Assembly: GCA_028277185.1 (NCBI GenBank)
Contig: JANQGQ010000039.1
Location: 124,001-188,000 of the forward strand
Direction: 5' to 3'
Length of the DNA stretch: 64,000 nt
Source of the DNA: Woeseiaceae bacterium
GTDB taxonomy: Bacteria > Pseudomonadota > Gammaproteobacteria > Steroidobacterales > Woeseiaceae
The notes under the pieces were generated by a model. The model saw only the letters and a list, made by a program, of their open reading frames with translations, was not told where the DNA came from and ran no database searches. Shown in pieces: positions 1 through 10,007 of the stretch. Both the position numbers and the translations under genes were made by a program. Position 1 is the stretch's first letter. Each line of letters starts with the position of its first letter.

Positions 1-42
1 TGGCAGTTCTGACGTCGCGAGCACAAATCAGGAGGACAAACT

Positions 43-795
43 ATGCAGCCCACGCGAAACCTGCTGGAGGCAAAGGGACTCGGCAAGCGCTTTGGAGCAA
101 CGATCGCAATCGACGGCCTCGATCTCGCGGTAGCCGAGGGGGAAGTCGTCTGTCTGCTGGGTGCGAACGGCGCCGGCAAGACGACGACGATCAACCTGTT
201 CCTGGGCTTTCTCACACCCGATACCGGCTCGGCCATCGTCGACGGGATCGATGTGGCCGAATCGCCCGTCGAAGCGCGCAAGCGTCTCGCGTACCTGCCG
301 GAGTCCGTCGCGCTGTACCCCAAGCTGACCGGGCTTGAAAACATCGCCTTCTTCGATAGGTTAGCTGGCGCTCAACGAAGCGACGCGGAGCTCGCCGCTC
401 TGCTTCGGGAGGCCGGGCTGCCGGACGAAGCTCACAACCGGCGTACTGCCACCTATTCCAAGGGCATGCGGCAAAAAGTCGGCATCGCGATCGCCATGGC
501 GAGACGGGCGCGTGCCCTGCTCCTCGATGAGCCTCTGTCGGGTCTCGACCCCTCCGCCGCGAACGGGCTCGGCGAACTGATCCGCGGGCTTCGCGACGAC
601 GGCTGCGCGATCCTGATGGCAACGCACGACATATTCCGCGCCAAGGAAATCGGCAACCGGATCGGCATCATGATGCGGGGCAAGCTCGTCAATGTGCTGG
701 ACGCCGACTCGCTGGACGCGCGCGAGATCGAGCAGGTCTACCTCACGCACCTTCAGAAGGCCGGCGACGGACAGGCCAAAGGTCAGGCGGCGTGA
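43..795 (+). CDS. ABC transporter ATP-binding protein (ABC-2 type)
   Basis: 250-aa cytoplasmic ATPase that should power the two membrane subunits encoded just downstream. Walker A is GANGAGKT (residues 40-47), the signature is YSKGMRQ (138-144), Walker B is ALLLDEP (158-164), the D-loop is SGLDP and the H-loop His is H195. The Q-loop position reads LPES, with Glu in place of Gln, as is common in ABC-2 export ATPases of the GldA/NatA type. A strong Shine-Dalgarno AGGAGG (31-36) precedes ATG 43. The stop overlaps the next start by 4 nt (GTGA at 792-795), so the genes are translationally coupled. The substrate cannot be read from the sequence. Confidence 0.95.
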   Translation: MQPTRNLLEAKGLGKRFGATIAIDGLDLAVAEGEVVCLLGANGAGKTTTINLFLGFLTPDTGSAIVDGIDVAESPVEARKRLAYLPESVALYPKLTGLENIAFFDRLAGAQRSDAELAALLREAGLPDEAHNRRTATYSKGMRQKVGIAIAMARRARALLLDEPLSGLDPSAANGLGELIRGLRDDGCAILMATHDIFRAKEIGNRIGIMMRGKLVNVLDADSLDAREIEQVYLTHLQKAGDGQAKGQAA

Positions 796-2213
796 ACGCG
801 ATCGTCCGGAAAGACATCCTCGTTCTCCGGCGGGAGACCCTGCTCACCGTCCTCCTGGCAACAACGGTCGTTCTGGTCCTCGTTAGTCTGCTGGCCGGCC
901 TGCAGCGGGAGCAGGTCTTCGCCAAAGAAAAGGCAGCCGCGGAACAAACGGACAAGGCGGTCTGGATGGATCAGGGCGACCGAAACCCACACTCCGCCGC
1001 GCACTTCTCCCGCTACGCTTTCCGCCCCGCATCGCCCCTTGCACTGCTGGACCCGGGAACCAGCGATTTCGCCGGGATGGCCGTCTGGATGGAGGCGCAC
1101 TACCAGGACCCCGCGGTGTTCCGGCGCGCCGAGGACGGCGGTGAGTTGAGCCGTTACGCGCTGCTGTCCCCGGCCTTCCTGTTGCTGACGGCGGCGCCGC
1201 TGCTGATCTTCGTGATGCTCCACGCGAGCGTCGCCGGGGAACGCGAAGACGGGACGCTGCGGCAGCTGTTGGCGACCGGAGTCGGCGCCCGACAGTTCTT
1301 CTCGGGCAAGCTCGGCGCCGGCTGGGGAATAACGATGCTGGTGTATACCGCCGTGTTTCTGCTGATCGCAGGTTTCGCCGCGCTGACGACACCCGCAGCG
1401 CTCAGCGGAGATACCGCGCTGCGGCTGGCGACGATGTACTTCGTCTATGCAGCATATCTCTCGATTTATGTCGCCGTGGCCTTCGCCGTGTCGGCACTGT
1501 TTCGAACGCGCCAGGCGGCTTTCCTGGCGCTTGCCGGCGTGTGGACGCTCATGGTCGTGCTCGCCCCGCGTCTCGGGTCCGACGCCGGAGTCGCCGTGAG
1601 CTCGCAACCCGACGCACGCGCCGTGGCGCAGGAACTTCGTGCCGCGTCCGACATCTGGTTCGCCGACAAGGAACGACAGCAGCGGATCCAGGACGAGCTG
1701 CTCGAGCAACACGGCGTGAGCGAGGTAGCGGATTTGCCGATCAACTACAGCGCCTACACTCTGCAAGTCAGCGAAGACTTCTCCGTCCCCGAGTTCGAAC
1801 GGGTTTACGACGGGCTCGACGATCGCTACCGGGCACAGGAGTCGGTCATGCGCGGGTTCTCGTTGCTGTCGCCGGCAATTGCGGCGGGCAGCCTGTCGCG
1901 CGGTGCTGCCGGGACGGACCGCGCGCACCAAAAAGCCTTCACGGTCGCCGCGGAGCTTCACCGCCGCGAAATGATCCGGATGCTGAACGAAGACTACATG
2001 TACAACGCCGGGGATGCCGGCTCCGCGTATACGGCCGATGCCGCGCTTTGGGCGCAGTTCGAGGATCTCGACCATGACTTGCCCGCGCTCGCCGCCATTG
2101 GCGGACGCTACGCCTCGGATGCCGTACTGCTCCTGCTCTGGCTCGCCGCCTCGATGCTCGCCGCATACGCCTCGGTACAGCGCGCCATCCGACACGAGGT
2201 ACCCACGGCATGA
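792..2213 (+). CDS. ABC-2 type transporter permease, subunit 1
   Basis: 473-aa integral membrane protein starting at a GTG that overlaps the ATPase stop. One hydrophobic helix lies near the N-terminus (about residues 18-38). A long extracytoplasmic stretch follows, then a cluster of helices (about 135-260), a second large soluble loop, and a last helix before the C-terminus. This one-helix/large-loop/helix-cluster layout is typical of ABC permeases of the DUF3526 neighbourhood. The segment around EREDGTLRQLLATG resembles the ABC-2 coupling helix. It ends with an ATGA overlap with the next permease. It is paired with the preceding ATPase and the following permease, presumably as a heteromeric exporter. 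Confidence 0.85.
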   Translation: MNAIVRKDILVLRRETLLTVLLATTVVLVLVSLLAGLQREQVFAKEKAAAEQTDKAVWMDQGDRNPHSAAHFSRYAFRPASPLALLDPGTSDFAGMAVWMEAHYQDPAVFRRAEDGGELSRYALLSPAFLLLTAAPLLIFVMLHASVAGEREDGTLRQLLATGVGARQFFSGKLGAGWGITMLVYTAVFLLIAGFAALTTPAALSGDTALRLATMYFVYAAYLSIYVAVAFAVSALFRTRQAAFLALAGVWTLMVVLAPRLGSDAGVAVSSQPDARAVAQELRAASDIWFADKERQQRIQDELLEQHGVSEVADLPINYSAYTLQVSEDFSVPEFERVYDGLDDRYRAQESVMRGFSLLSPAIAAGSLSRGAAGTDRAHQKAFTVAAELHRREMIRMLNEDYMYNAGDAGSAYTADAALWAQFEDLDHDLPALAAIGGRYASDAVLLLLWLAASMLAAYASVQRAIRHEVPTA

Positions 2214-3619
2214 CCGGAGCCATTCTGTATCAGGAGCGACTGAGCTTCGTCACCCGCGGTCCGGCACTGATCGCGGTCATACTCATCGCCGCAACGCTGA
2301 TTTATGCCGGCTTCAGCGGCGACCAGTGGCGCGACGCCCGGTTGCAGAGTCTGGAATCCTTCGAGGCGGAGCAACTCCAGTCGCTGGCCGAGTGGCGCGA
2401 CACGCTGGCCGATATCGAAGCCGGGACCGTCGAGCCGTCGCCTTTCGACGGCAACCCGATGAGCATCTCTTTTCCGGCCGTCCTGCTCCCGTCGGGGCTT
2501 GGCGATTTTGCGATCGGCCATGCCGATCTGCACCCGGCCAGCGCCACGATCTCGCCCTGGCGTAATCTGTCGAGCGTTTTCGGACGCTATCAGTTCGACA
2601 ACCCAACGACGCTGGCGTCCAGCCGTTTCGACGTCGCACTGGTCATCGTGCTGCTCATGCCCGTACTGATGATCGCCGTGTCGTTCGACGTCCTGGCCGC
2701 CGATCGCAGCCGCGGGTCGCTGTCGATGCTCATGTCGTTTCCGATTCGCCTGCCGCGCCTCGCGTGGACCCGCCTTCTGTTTCGCAACGGGCTCCTGTGG
2801 GCCACGGCCATCGCCGTCATGCTGCTGTTGCTCTTCATGAACGATGCGGGCGGCGGCGATCGTTATGCCCGCTTCGGCCTGTGGCTTGCCGTTTGCCTGG
2901 CATACGCCGCCTTCTGGACGACACTCATCGCCTTCTGCGTCGCCTCGGTTCGCACCGCGACCAACGCTGCTGCCGCGTTGATAGCGGCATGGATGCTGAT
3001 CACGCTCGCGATTCCAGCGACGGTGGCCACGGTATCGGAGGCGGCGTACCCGACGCCGTCGCGGCTCGCGTTTCTCTCGGAGATACGCCTGGCACAAGGC
3101 GAGACCAACCGGGAGCTCGCGGACGTCACGGCAGGGTTCCTGCTCGATCATCCCGAGCTTTCCGTTGGCGACGAGTCCCTGCCGTCCTATTTCCGGGCTG
3201 CGTACCTGTCGAATGAGGCCGCACGCGGTAACACGCGGCCGATTCTCGAAGCCTACGAAGCTGCGCGCGCCGGAAGGGCGAGAACCCTGGGATGGGCGCA
3301 ATATCTGTCGCCGTCCATCATCGCGCAACGACTGTTCAACATCGCTGCCGGCGCCGACCTCGAGCGCCAGCATCGTTTTCAGGCCCAAACGCGCGATGCG
3401 CTTCAGGCACTCTCCGCCGTCGTCGGCCCGGCTGTCGTATCGAGAAACCGGCTGTCTGTCGCCGAGTTCGACACGCTGTCACCGTTTCGCTTCGAGGAGC
3501 GCGCGCTGAGCGGAATGGTGTCGGCAGCCGTCCTGCCGATGGCGTTTCTCCTTCTCGCGAGCATCGTGTTCGGGTGGCTCGCCCAGCGGCGATTGGCGTC
3601 CGTGCGCCTCCATGAATAG
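2210..3619 (+). CDS. ABC-2 type transporter permease, subunit 2 (DUF3526-like)
   Basis: 469-aa membrane protein, homologous in layout to subunit 1. It has an N-terminal helix (about residues 18-35), a soluble domain, a helix cluster from about residue 145 to 285, a second soluble segment and a C-terminal helix just before the end. The sequence ADRSRGSLSMLMSFPIRLPRL matches the ABC-2 coupling-helix region. ATG 2210 overlaps the previous stop by 4 nt, and its own end overlaps the next gene by 8 nt, making a four-gene coupled operon. DUF3526 is assigned from overall architecture; no search was run. Confidence 0.85.
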   Translation: MTGAILYQERLSFVTRGPALIAVILIAATLIYAGFSGDQWRDARLQSLESFEAEQLQSLAEWRDTLADIEAGTVEPSPFDGNPMSISFPAVLLPSGLGDFAIGHADLHPASATISPWRNLSSVFGRYQFDNPTTLASSRFDVALVIVLLMPVLMIAVSFDVLAADRSRGSLSMLMSFPIRLPRLAWTRLLFRNGLLWATAIAVMLLLLFMNDAGGGDRYARFGLWLAVCLAYAAFWTTLIAFCVASVRTATNAAAALIAAWMLITLAIPATVATVSEAAYPTPSRLAFLSEIRLAQGETNRELADVTAGFLLDHPELSVGDESLPSYFRAAYLSNEAARGNTRPILEAYEAARAGRARTLGWAQYLSPSIIAQRLFNIAAGADLERQHRFQAQTRDALQALSAVVGPAVVSRNRLSVAEFDTLSPFRFEERALSGMVSAAVLPMAFLLLASIVFGWLAQRRLASVRLHE

Positions 3620-5822
3620 GCGCGATCGCAGGAAAGTCCACGCAGCCACCGGGGCCGCGGTGTGTGCCGCCTTCTCGCCGCTGGTCGTTGTCGAGGTGTG
3701 GGCGCAGGAGCTGTTCGAACCACCGTCGATACCCGCGCAGTACCGCGCGGTCGAAACGCGCGAGCCGATCTTCCTCGACGGGCGGCTGGACGAAGCAGTC
3801 TGGCAGCGCGCCGAAGCGATTACCGGTTTCGTGCAAAAGGAACCCGTTCAGGGGCAGAGCGTTTCCCACCCGACCATCGTGCGCATTGTCTATGACGACG
3901 AGGCCCTGTACATCGGCGCGATCTGTTACCAGCCGCGGGACGCGACGCGGGTACAGAACCTACAACGCGATTTCTCCTTCGACGAGAACGACCTGTTCGG
4001 GATCGCGATCGACGGATTTCTCGACCGCCGTAACGCGGTGGCTTTCCAGACGACACCCTACGGCAGCCAGCGTGACATCGAGGTAATCGACAGCACGGAC
4101 ATCAACGCCGATTGGGACGTGCGCTGGAACGTCAAGACGCATATCGAAGACGACCACTGGTCCGCCGAGATCGCAATACCGTGGCGCAACCTGCGTTATC
4201 CCGACGGCGCCGACCGGCTCGGGGTCATATTGTCGCGCAACATACGCAGCCTGAACGAAGTGACGTCCGCGCCCGCGGTGCCGCGCGCCTTCAGCGTCTA
4301 CCGAATGGCGTATCAGGCTGAACTCGTCGACATCGAAACGCCGGCGCCATCGACCAACGTGCAGGTGAATCCCTACGCGTTGGTGCAACGCCTCGACGGC
4401 GGCGACACGCCGTCCACCACCGATCAGGAGATCGGCGGGGAGATCAAGTGGGCGTTTTCCCAGAACAGCGTGCTCGACCTGACCGTCAACACCGATTTCG
4501 CACAGGCCGACGTCGACCGACAGGCCGTCAATCTCGAGCGCTTCAGCGTCTTTTTCCCTGAACGTCGACAGTTTTTTCTCGAGAACGCCAACATCTTCAA
4601 TACGAGCGTCACGAACTGGATTCGACCGTTTTTCAGCCGGCGTATCGGGCTGGACGACGCCGGTAATCCGATACCGCTCGACGGCGGGCTGCGGCTGACC
4701 AGCCGCTCGTCGGCGCAGGAGCTTGGCTTCCTCGCGATGCAGCAGCAGCAGCTCGGCACGAGCCCGGAGTCGCTGTTCGGCGTGCTGCGCTATTCACGCA
4801 ACGTCGCCGGCCAGAGCCGCGTCGGCGGTATGCTTACCTACCGTCACGACGACGCGCTGACCGCGGACGGCGTCAGTCTCGCGGAAAACCGAAACACGAC
4901 GGTCACGGTCGACACGCTGTGGCGACCGGAACAATCCTGGGGAGTACAGGCGATGCTGTCGGCATCGCACGACGACCTGACGGGCGACGGGATCGGCAGT
5001 CAGTTCTGGGCGTTCTACGAGAACAATCTCGTCTACATCGGCCTGCTCGAGTACTTCAACCATGACTACAACCCGGGTATCGGCCTCGAAATACTCGACA
5101 CCAACTACGTCATGCACAGCCCGGCGATCAGTCTGGATCTGCGCTCAGAGCGTCTGCCCGACTCGATCCGCAGCTACAACCCGGGCGTCGAGGCTTACAT
5201 CTTTCAAAGCTCGGACAACGGCGATCTGCTGTTCGGCTACGCGCCGATCCGTCCCCTTCGCCTTCACTTCCACAACGGCGCGGAAGTCCGGGCCGTCATC
5301 GAACCCAACTGGCAGCGTCTTACCGAGCCGTTCTCCCCCGCCGGCATCGAGATCGCGCCCGGCGACTACGACTACACCCGCTATCGCTTCATGGCCGAGA
5401 CCGATCAGTCGGCGGCCCTGGCCGCGGGCGTCGAAATCGAGACGGGTGACTACTTCGACGGTGAGCTGACGACATACACGCTGTCCGGCCGCTACGCGCC
5501 GATGCCCCACATCGAACTGTCCGCCGACGTCGAGATCAACCGCATTCGCGGCCTCGGCGTCTCGCAGGAAGACGAAAACACGCGTCTCTACAGCGCCAAC
5601 CTCCGGCTGGCACCGAATCCCCGTTTGCAGTTGAATGCCTTCTACGAATGGAACAGCCTCGCCGGGCGCGGTGTCTGGAATCTGCGCCTGGCCTGGGAGT
5701 ACCAGCCGCTCTCCTACCTGTATCTCGTGTACAACCGCAGCGAGACAGATGCCCGCATGGCGTCGCCCGAGCGAGCGGATACCCGGTTGATTGCCAAGTT
5801 CACTTATCTGTTCGAAGCCTGA
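3612..5822 (+). CDS. DUF5916 protein with CBM9-like domain, probable outer-membrane beta-barrel
   Basis: 736 aa. The N-terminus has an arginine-rich n-region, a hydrophobic stretch and a likely signal cleavage after VWAQ (about residue 32). A family-9 carbohydrate-binding-like beta-sandwich follows (about 40-210; IFLDGRLDEAVWQ, then YDDEALYIG). The rest matches DUF5916, including the hallmark FPERRQFFLENANIF and many alternating aromatic/polar strands to the end, which suggests a barrel. ATG 3612 lies inside the preceding permease gene, so it is the last cistron of the ABC operon. In other bacteria this family sits near TonB receptors and peptidases. A role in cell-surface handling of the transported substrate is inference only. 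Confidence 0.85.
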   Translation: MNRRDRRKVHAATGAAVCAAFSPLVVVEVWAQELFEPPSIPAQYRAVETREPIFLDGRLDEAVWQRAEAITGFVQKEPVQGQSVSHPTIVRIVYDDEALYIGAICYQPRDATRVQNLQRDFSFDENDLFGIAIDGFLDRRNAVAFQTTPYGSQRDIEVIDSTDINADWDVRWNVKTHIEDDHWSAEIAIPWRNLRYPDGADRLGVILSRNIRSLNEVTSAPAVPRAFSVYRMAYQAELVDIETPAPSTNVQVNPYALVQRLDGGDTPSTTDQEIGGEIKWAFSQNSVLDLTVNTDFAQADVDRQAVNLERFSVFFPERRQFFLENANIFNTSVTNWIRPFFSRRIGLDDAGNPIPLDGGLRLTSRSSAQELGFLAMQQQQLGTSPESLFGVLRYSRNVAGQSRVGGMLTYRHDDALTADGVSLAENRNTTVTVDTLWRPEQSWGVQAMLSASHDDLTGDGIGSQFWAFYENNLVYIGLLEYFNHDYNPGIGLEILDTNYVMHSPAISLDLRSERLPDSIRSYNPGVEAYIFQSSDNGDLLFGYAPIRPLRLHFHNGAEVRAVIEPNWQRLTEPFSPAGIEIAPGDYDYTRYRFMAETDQSAALAAGVEIETGDYFDGELTTYTLSGRYAPMPHIELSADVEINRIRGLGVSQEDENTRLYSANLRLAPNPRLQLNAFYEWNSLAGRGVWNLRLAWEYQPLSYLYLVYNRSETDARMASPERADTRLIAKFTYLFEA

Positions 5823-6104
5823 CCCGCGCCTGCCCCGGCTACCCCGGAGCCATACCGACGATGCCTCCGCCGCCAGCACGGACGTCAAGAGCTACCATTA
5901 TTTCTATTTTATACAATTGCTTACGAGATTCTCTTCAGGATGTAGTCGAGGCAGTTGCGCCGTTACCCTATCCGGACAGCGGTGAATCCCGAAACAAGCT
6001 GAACACAACGATCTGAGCTTGCGGGTGTTCCGGATATCCATCGCCAGGTCTCCGTGAATAATGGACGCTCCGGACTTCGCCGCCGCCTCCGGAGTTTCCG
6101 AGCG

Positions 6105-8798
6105 ATGCACCACATGAGAGCACAGGGACCCGATATCGCGCCGATCTTCGAGGCGCGGTCGATTGCCGTGGTCGGCGCAAGCGAGCGGCCCGGCTCGCTG
6201 GGCACCGTCGTTTTTCAGAACCTCATCGAAGCCGGCTTCGAGGGGTCGATTCACCCGGTAAATCCGAAGTATCAATCCGTTCAGGGGCATAACTGTGTCG
6301 GTTCCATTGGCCAGCTCGGCAAACCGGTCGATCTGGCGGTTATCGTCACACCCGCCGTCGCCGTTCCGAAAGTGCTCGAGGACTGCGGCGCCGGCGGCGT
6401 ACCCGGTGCGGTGATCCTCTCTGCGGGATTCCGGGAGACGGGCCCGGCCGGCAAGGCTCTCGAAGCGACGGTGCTCGAAGCCGCACAGCGGCACTCGATC
6501 CGCTTTATCGGGCCCAACTGTCTGGGCGTCATGCGCCCGGACATCGCCCTGAACGCCACTTTCAGTCAGAGCATGGCGAAACCGGGTCCGATCGCCCTCG
6601 TCTCACAATCCGGAGCGATGTGCACGGCCATGCTCGACTGGGCCGCCCCGCGCAACATAGGCTTCTCCTGTGTGATCTCGAGCGGAATCGCGGCCGACGT
6701 CGACTTCGGCGAGATCCTCGACTACCTGGTCATGGACCCGGACACCAAGGCCATCATGCTGTACGTCGAGGGCGTGAACGACCCGCGCCGTTTCATGAGC
6801 GCTCTTAGGGCCGCATCCCGCGTCAAACCCGTGATCGTCATGAAGGCCGGCCGGTACGCCGAGGGGCGGAAGGCCGCCGTCTCGCACACCGGCGCACTGG
6901 TCGGCTCCGACGACGTCTTCGACGCGGCGCTGAAACGCGCGGGCGTCGTCCGGGTTCACAACTACGTCAACTTCTTCGCCATCGCCGAAACGCTACACAC
7001 CGGTGTCAGAACACGCGGACCGCGGCTCGTGATCGTCACGAACGGGGGTGGACCGGGCGTGATGGCCGCCGATTTCCTGATCGACCGGAAGCTGCCGCTG
7101 GCTTCCCTCTCCGCGGAGACGACGGCTGCATTGGACGAGCTTCTGCCGTCGGCCTGGTCGGGCGGGAACCCGGTCGACGTTCTGGGCGATGCAAGCGCGG
7201 AGCAATACGCGGGCGCCGTTGCCGCCTGCCTGAGGGACCCGGCGGTAGACGCAGTGCTCGCCATTGTCATACCCCAGGCGATGACCGACATGACGTCGAT
7301 CGCCGAGGCGGTCGTGGAAACCGCCGGAGACGCCCGTAAGCCGGTATTCACGTGCTGGATGGGCGACGCGTCGACCAGGGAAAGCCGCCGCCTGTTTCGC
7401 GAGCGCGGCATTCCGACCTACGGTACACCGCAAGCCGCCGTCGACGCGTTCGCGGCCACCGCAGCGCACCGTGCGAATCAGGAAATGCTCCTGCAGGTGC
7501 CTGAACCGTTCAGTCCCCGTGCACAGCCGGATCGCGAAGGCGCGACACTACTGATTCAGAGCGCTCTGTCGCAGGGGCGTCGGGTCCTCGACCTCGTCGA
7601 ATCGAAAGCACTGCTGTCCGCTTTCGGCATTCCAATCGTGCGCAGCATCCCGGCGCACGACCCCGTGGAAGCGCTCGCCATTGCGGAGAGCATTGGTTTT
7701 CCGCTGGCGATGAAAATCCACTCCCCGGCCGTTACCCACAAGACCGACGTGGATGGCGTGCGATTGGGAATCGCCGGCGGCCGTGACGTCCAGACGACGT
7801 ATCGGGAACTGGTCGACGGCGTCGCAGAAATGCTGCCCAACGCGGAAATCCACGGCGTCCTGCTCGAACCCATGTGGCACTCCGCCAACGGTCGCGAGCT
7901 GATGCTCGGGGTCGTCAACGACGAGCTGTTCGGCGCCGTAATCAGCGTCGGTCTCGGCGGCACGATGGTCGAGGTCATTCATGACCGGGCTATCGGTTTG
8001 CCCCCACTCAACCGCATGCTGGCCCGCCGCATGATCGACGACACGCGCGCGGCCCGATTCCTCGACGAATTCAGGGGCAAGGCCGCTGCGAATCGCCGCG
8101 CACTCGAGGACGTCATCCTGCGTCTCTCTGAGATGGTGTGTGAGCTGCCGTGGATCGAGGAACTCGACATCAATCCGCTCGTCGTCGACGATCAGGGTGC
8201 GATCGCACTGGATGCGCGAGTCGTGGTCCGAACCGTGAGTGCGGCGGCGCGCGAGTACTCACACCTCGCAATACACCCGTATCCGAGCCAGCTTGCCGCC
8301 GGGCATCAGCTGCCGGACGGCACCCGGCTGACGATCCGTCCGATTCGCCCCGAAGACGCGTCGCTGGAGCGCGAGTTCGTCGACGGGCTGTCCGATCGGT
8401 CCCGCTATCTCCGCTTCATGTACGCGATGAAGCAGATCACACCGCAAATGCTCTCCCGCTTCACGCAGATCGACTATGACCGCGAGATGGCGCTGATCGC
8501 CGTGACCGGCAGCGACGACGGTGAGAGGCAGATCGCGGTAGCCCGCTACGTCACGAACCCGGACGGGCGAAGCGCGGAATTCGCGATCGTCGTCGCCGAT
8601 GACTGGCACGGCCGCGGCATTGCGACCGAGTTATTGCGGCGCCTCATAGACGTCGCCCGGGACCAACGGCTGGAGACGCTTGACGGGGTCGTGCTGAAGG
8701 AAAACAAGGGCATGCTGGTGCTTGCCAGGGAACTCGGCTTCAAAGAGCAAGCGTCGGCAGACGACCCGCGAACGGTCCTGATAAGCTTGCGTCTCTGA
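6105..8798 (+). CDS. ADP-forming acyl-CoA synthetase fused to GNAT acetyltransferase (Pat/Acs-like)
   Basis: About 897 aa from ATG 6105, which has GGAG 10 nt upstream. A GTG at 6054 would add 17 arginine-rich residues and ATG 6114 is also possible. Domain order: CoA-binding Rossmann domain (SIAVVGASERPGSLG), succinyl-CoA-ligase-like domains (GPIALVSQSGAM; VSHTGALVGSDD carrying the family's phospho-His), an ATP-grasp domain (LLSAFGIPIVRS to ELDINPLVVDDQG), and a C-terminal GNAT (LTIRPIRPEDASLEREFVDGLSDRSRYLRF; acetyl-CoA loop DDWHGRGIATELL). Members of this fused family include protein lysine acetyltransferases that act on acetyl-CoA synthetase, in which the synthetase half may be regulatory. 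Here the catalytic His (H278 counted from the GTG) is kept, so synthetase activity is possible. Confidence 0.93.
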   Translation: MHHMRAQGPDIAPIFEARSIAVVGASERPGSLGTVVFQNLIEAGFEGSIHPVNPKYQSVQGHNCVGSIGQLGKPVDLAVIVTPAVAVPKVLEDCGAGGVPGAVILSAGFRETGPAGKALEATVLEAAQRHSIRFIGPNCLGVMRPDIALNATFSQSMAKPGPIALVSQSGAMCTAMLDWAAPRNIGFSCVISSGIAADVDFGEILDYLVMDPDTKAIMLYVEGVNDPRRFMSALRAASRVKPVIVMKAGRYAEGRKAAVSHTGALVGSDDVFDAALKRAGVVRVHNYVNFFAIAETLHTGVRTRGPRLVIVTNGGGPGVMAADFLIDRKLPLASLSAETTAALDELLPSAWSGGNPVDVLGDASAEQYAGAVAACLRDPAVDAVLAIVIPQAMTDMTSIAEAVVETAGDARKPVFTCWMGDASTRESRRLFRERGIPTYGTPQAAVDAFAATAAHRANQEMLLQVPEPFSPRAQPDREGATLLIQSALSQGRRVLDLVESKALLSAFGIPIVRSIPAHDPVEALAIAESIGFPLAMKIHSPAVTHKTDVDGVRLGIAGGRDVQTTYRELVDGVAEMLPNAEIHGVLLEPMWHSANGRELMLGVVNDELFGAVISVGLGGTMVEVIHDRAIGLPPLNRMLARRMIDDTRAARFLDEFRGKAAANRRALEDVILRLSEMVCELPWIEELDINPLVVDDQGAIALDARVVVRTVSAAAREYSHLAIHPYPSQLAAGHQLPDGTRLTIRPIRPEDASLEREFVDGLSDRSRYLRFMYAMKQITPQMLSRFTQIDYDREMALIAVTGSDDGERQIAVARYVTNPDGRSAEFAIVVADDWHGRGIATELLRRLIDVARDQRLETLDGVVLKENKGMLVLARELGFKEQASADDPRTVLISLRL

Positions 8799-8908
8799 AG
8801 AATGTACGTATACCGACGACGGATGAGCTAAGGTCTTTAGAAAAACAAACGTTTGGTCTGACCAAGGGTACGCCGACCCGCGACGCCGCGGAATACGCAG
8901 TTTCATCC

Positions 8909-8934
8909 TCGGGTCCTGTTCCCTGCCCCCACCT
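8909..8934 (-). repeat. Dispersed repeat copy 1 (inverted relative to copy 2)
   Basis: Read on the minus strand, this 26-nt GC-rich sequence (AGGTGGGGGCAGGGAACAGG then ACCCGA) matches 13317-13341 on the plus strand, with one single-base indel and one A/G change. It lies between the convergent ends of the acyl-CoA synthetase and AraC genes. Confidence 0.75.
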
Positions 8935-8966
8935 GACTCGAAGAGTGGCGAGGATGCTCAATAGCG

Positions 8967-10007
8967 TTATGGGTGTTCGCCACAGGGGGGGTGCTCAACA
9001 CAGAGGCGGCGTTCAGCACGCGGCTGATACTGGGTTGGCGCCGTACCGAACCACCGCCGGAACGCCTTGGCGAACGCGCTGGAGTCGGAGAATCCGAGCA
9101 TGTAGGCGATTTCCCGCTGGCTTAGGTTGTCCGCGAGATACTCCAGCGCCAATTCGCCGCGAGCTTCGTCCAGCACTTGCTGATAACTCGTACCCTCCCT
9201 GGCGAGTTTCCGCTGAAGAGCCCTCGCGCTCATGCCCAGGCGGCTGGCGATTGCGCGTTGATCACCGCCCCCGAGTTGCAGATCCTCGACGATCTCCCGG
9301 CGGACGCGCAGCGCCAGCTGGGCAGACTCCAGGCGCACGAGACGTTCGAGGGCCAGTCTTTCGTTGGCCCGGACGAGATCGGCATTGGCCGTTGGAAGCA
9401 GCCGGGTCACGTCCGACTCCTTCAGCACAATGGCATTGCGATCCGCTGAGTAACCGATGCTTTCGCCGAATACTCGTCGATAGGGGTCGGGATCAACCGG
9501 CTTCGATCGGGCCAATTGCACGCTAAGCGGCTGAATCGGTCCACCGAAAGTCACGCGGCAGAGTTTTAGCAGCGTCGCGGCGAGCGCGTCGATCTCCGCG
9601 TCGACGGGTTCCGGCCGGCGCGTGTCGTAGTCGAACGAGAACTCCGCCTGGCCAGGCTCTGCGGTGAGGGCAAATCGCAGATCGGTGGACAACAGGTGTC
9701 CATACTTTGTCGCACCCTCCATTGCCGCTCGCAGCGACTCGCTGGCCATCCACGAATAACCCACGGCGTGTAGTGCGGTTGGATGCCAGTGCCGGGTAAC
9801 CTTGAGACCCAGGCTCGGGTTTGCGGTGGCATGTACCGCCAGCTTCCAGAGTCGTCGCAGACCATCGACCGGGTAGCGGGCATTCGGCATACGAAGCTTG
9901 TCGGTAGTCAGGCCTGCTTTGGTGAACAGCCTGTCAACGTCGACATTGGACGCGGCCAATGTAGCGTGAATCATCCGTACCCAGGATGACAGCGTAGTGA
10001 AGATCAT
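8967..10007 (-). CDS. AraC-family transcriptional regulator (arabinose-binding-like N-domain)
   Basis: 346 aa from ATG 10007; a TTG one codon upstream is also in frame. The N-terminal 200 residues resemble the effector-binding domain of the OruR/ArgR-like AraC group (WMRMIHATLAASNVDVDRLFTKAGL; PDARYPVDGLRRLWKLA pattern). The C-terminal about 100 residues hold the double helix-turn-helix, ending in IAYMLGFSDSSAFAKAFRRW and FGTAPTQYQ, the family signature. It lies upstream of, and in the same direction as, the chemoreceptor genes, but a 250-nt gap separates it from the CheW/chemoreceptor pair, which is transcribed towards it. The target genes are unknown. Confidence 0.92.
   Translation of the reverse strand: MIFTTLSSWVRMIHATLAASNVDVDRLFTKAGLTTDKLRMPNARYPVDGLRRLWKLAVHATANPSLGLKVTRHWHPTALHAVGYSWMASESLRAAMEGATKYGHLLSTDLRFALTAEPGQAEFSFDYDTRRPEPVDAEIDALAATLLKLCRVTFGGPIQPLSVQLARSKPVDPDPYRRVFGESIGYSADRNAIVLKESDVTRLLPTANADLVRANERLALERLVRLESAQLALRVRREIVEDLQLGGGDQRAIASRLGMSARALQRKLAREGTSYQQVLDEARGELALEYLADNLSQREIAYMLGFSDSSAFAKAFRRWFGTAPTQYQPRAERRLCVEHPPCGEHP

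Noticed and set aside
783..3388. Long open frames antisense to the ABC permease genes
   Set aside because: High-GC shadows with no ribosome-binding site or recognisable domain; the sense frames are clear permeases.
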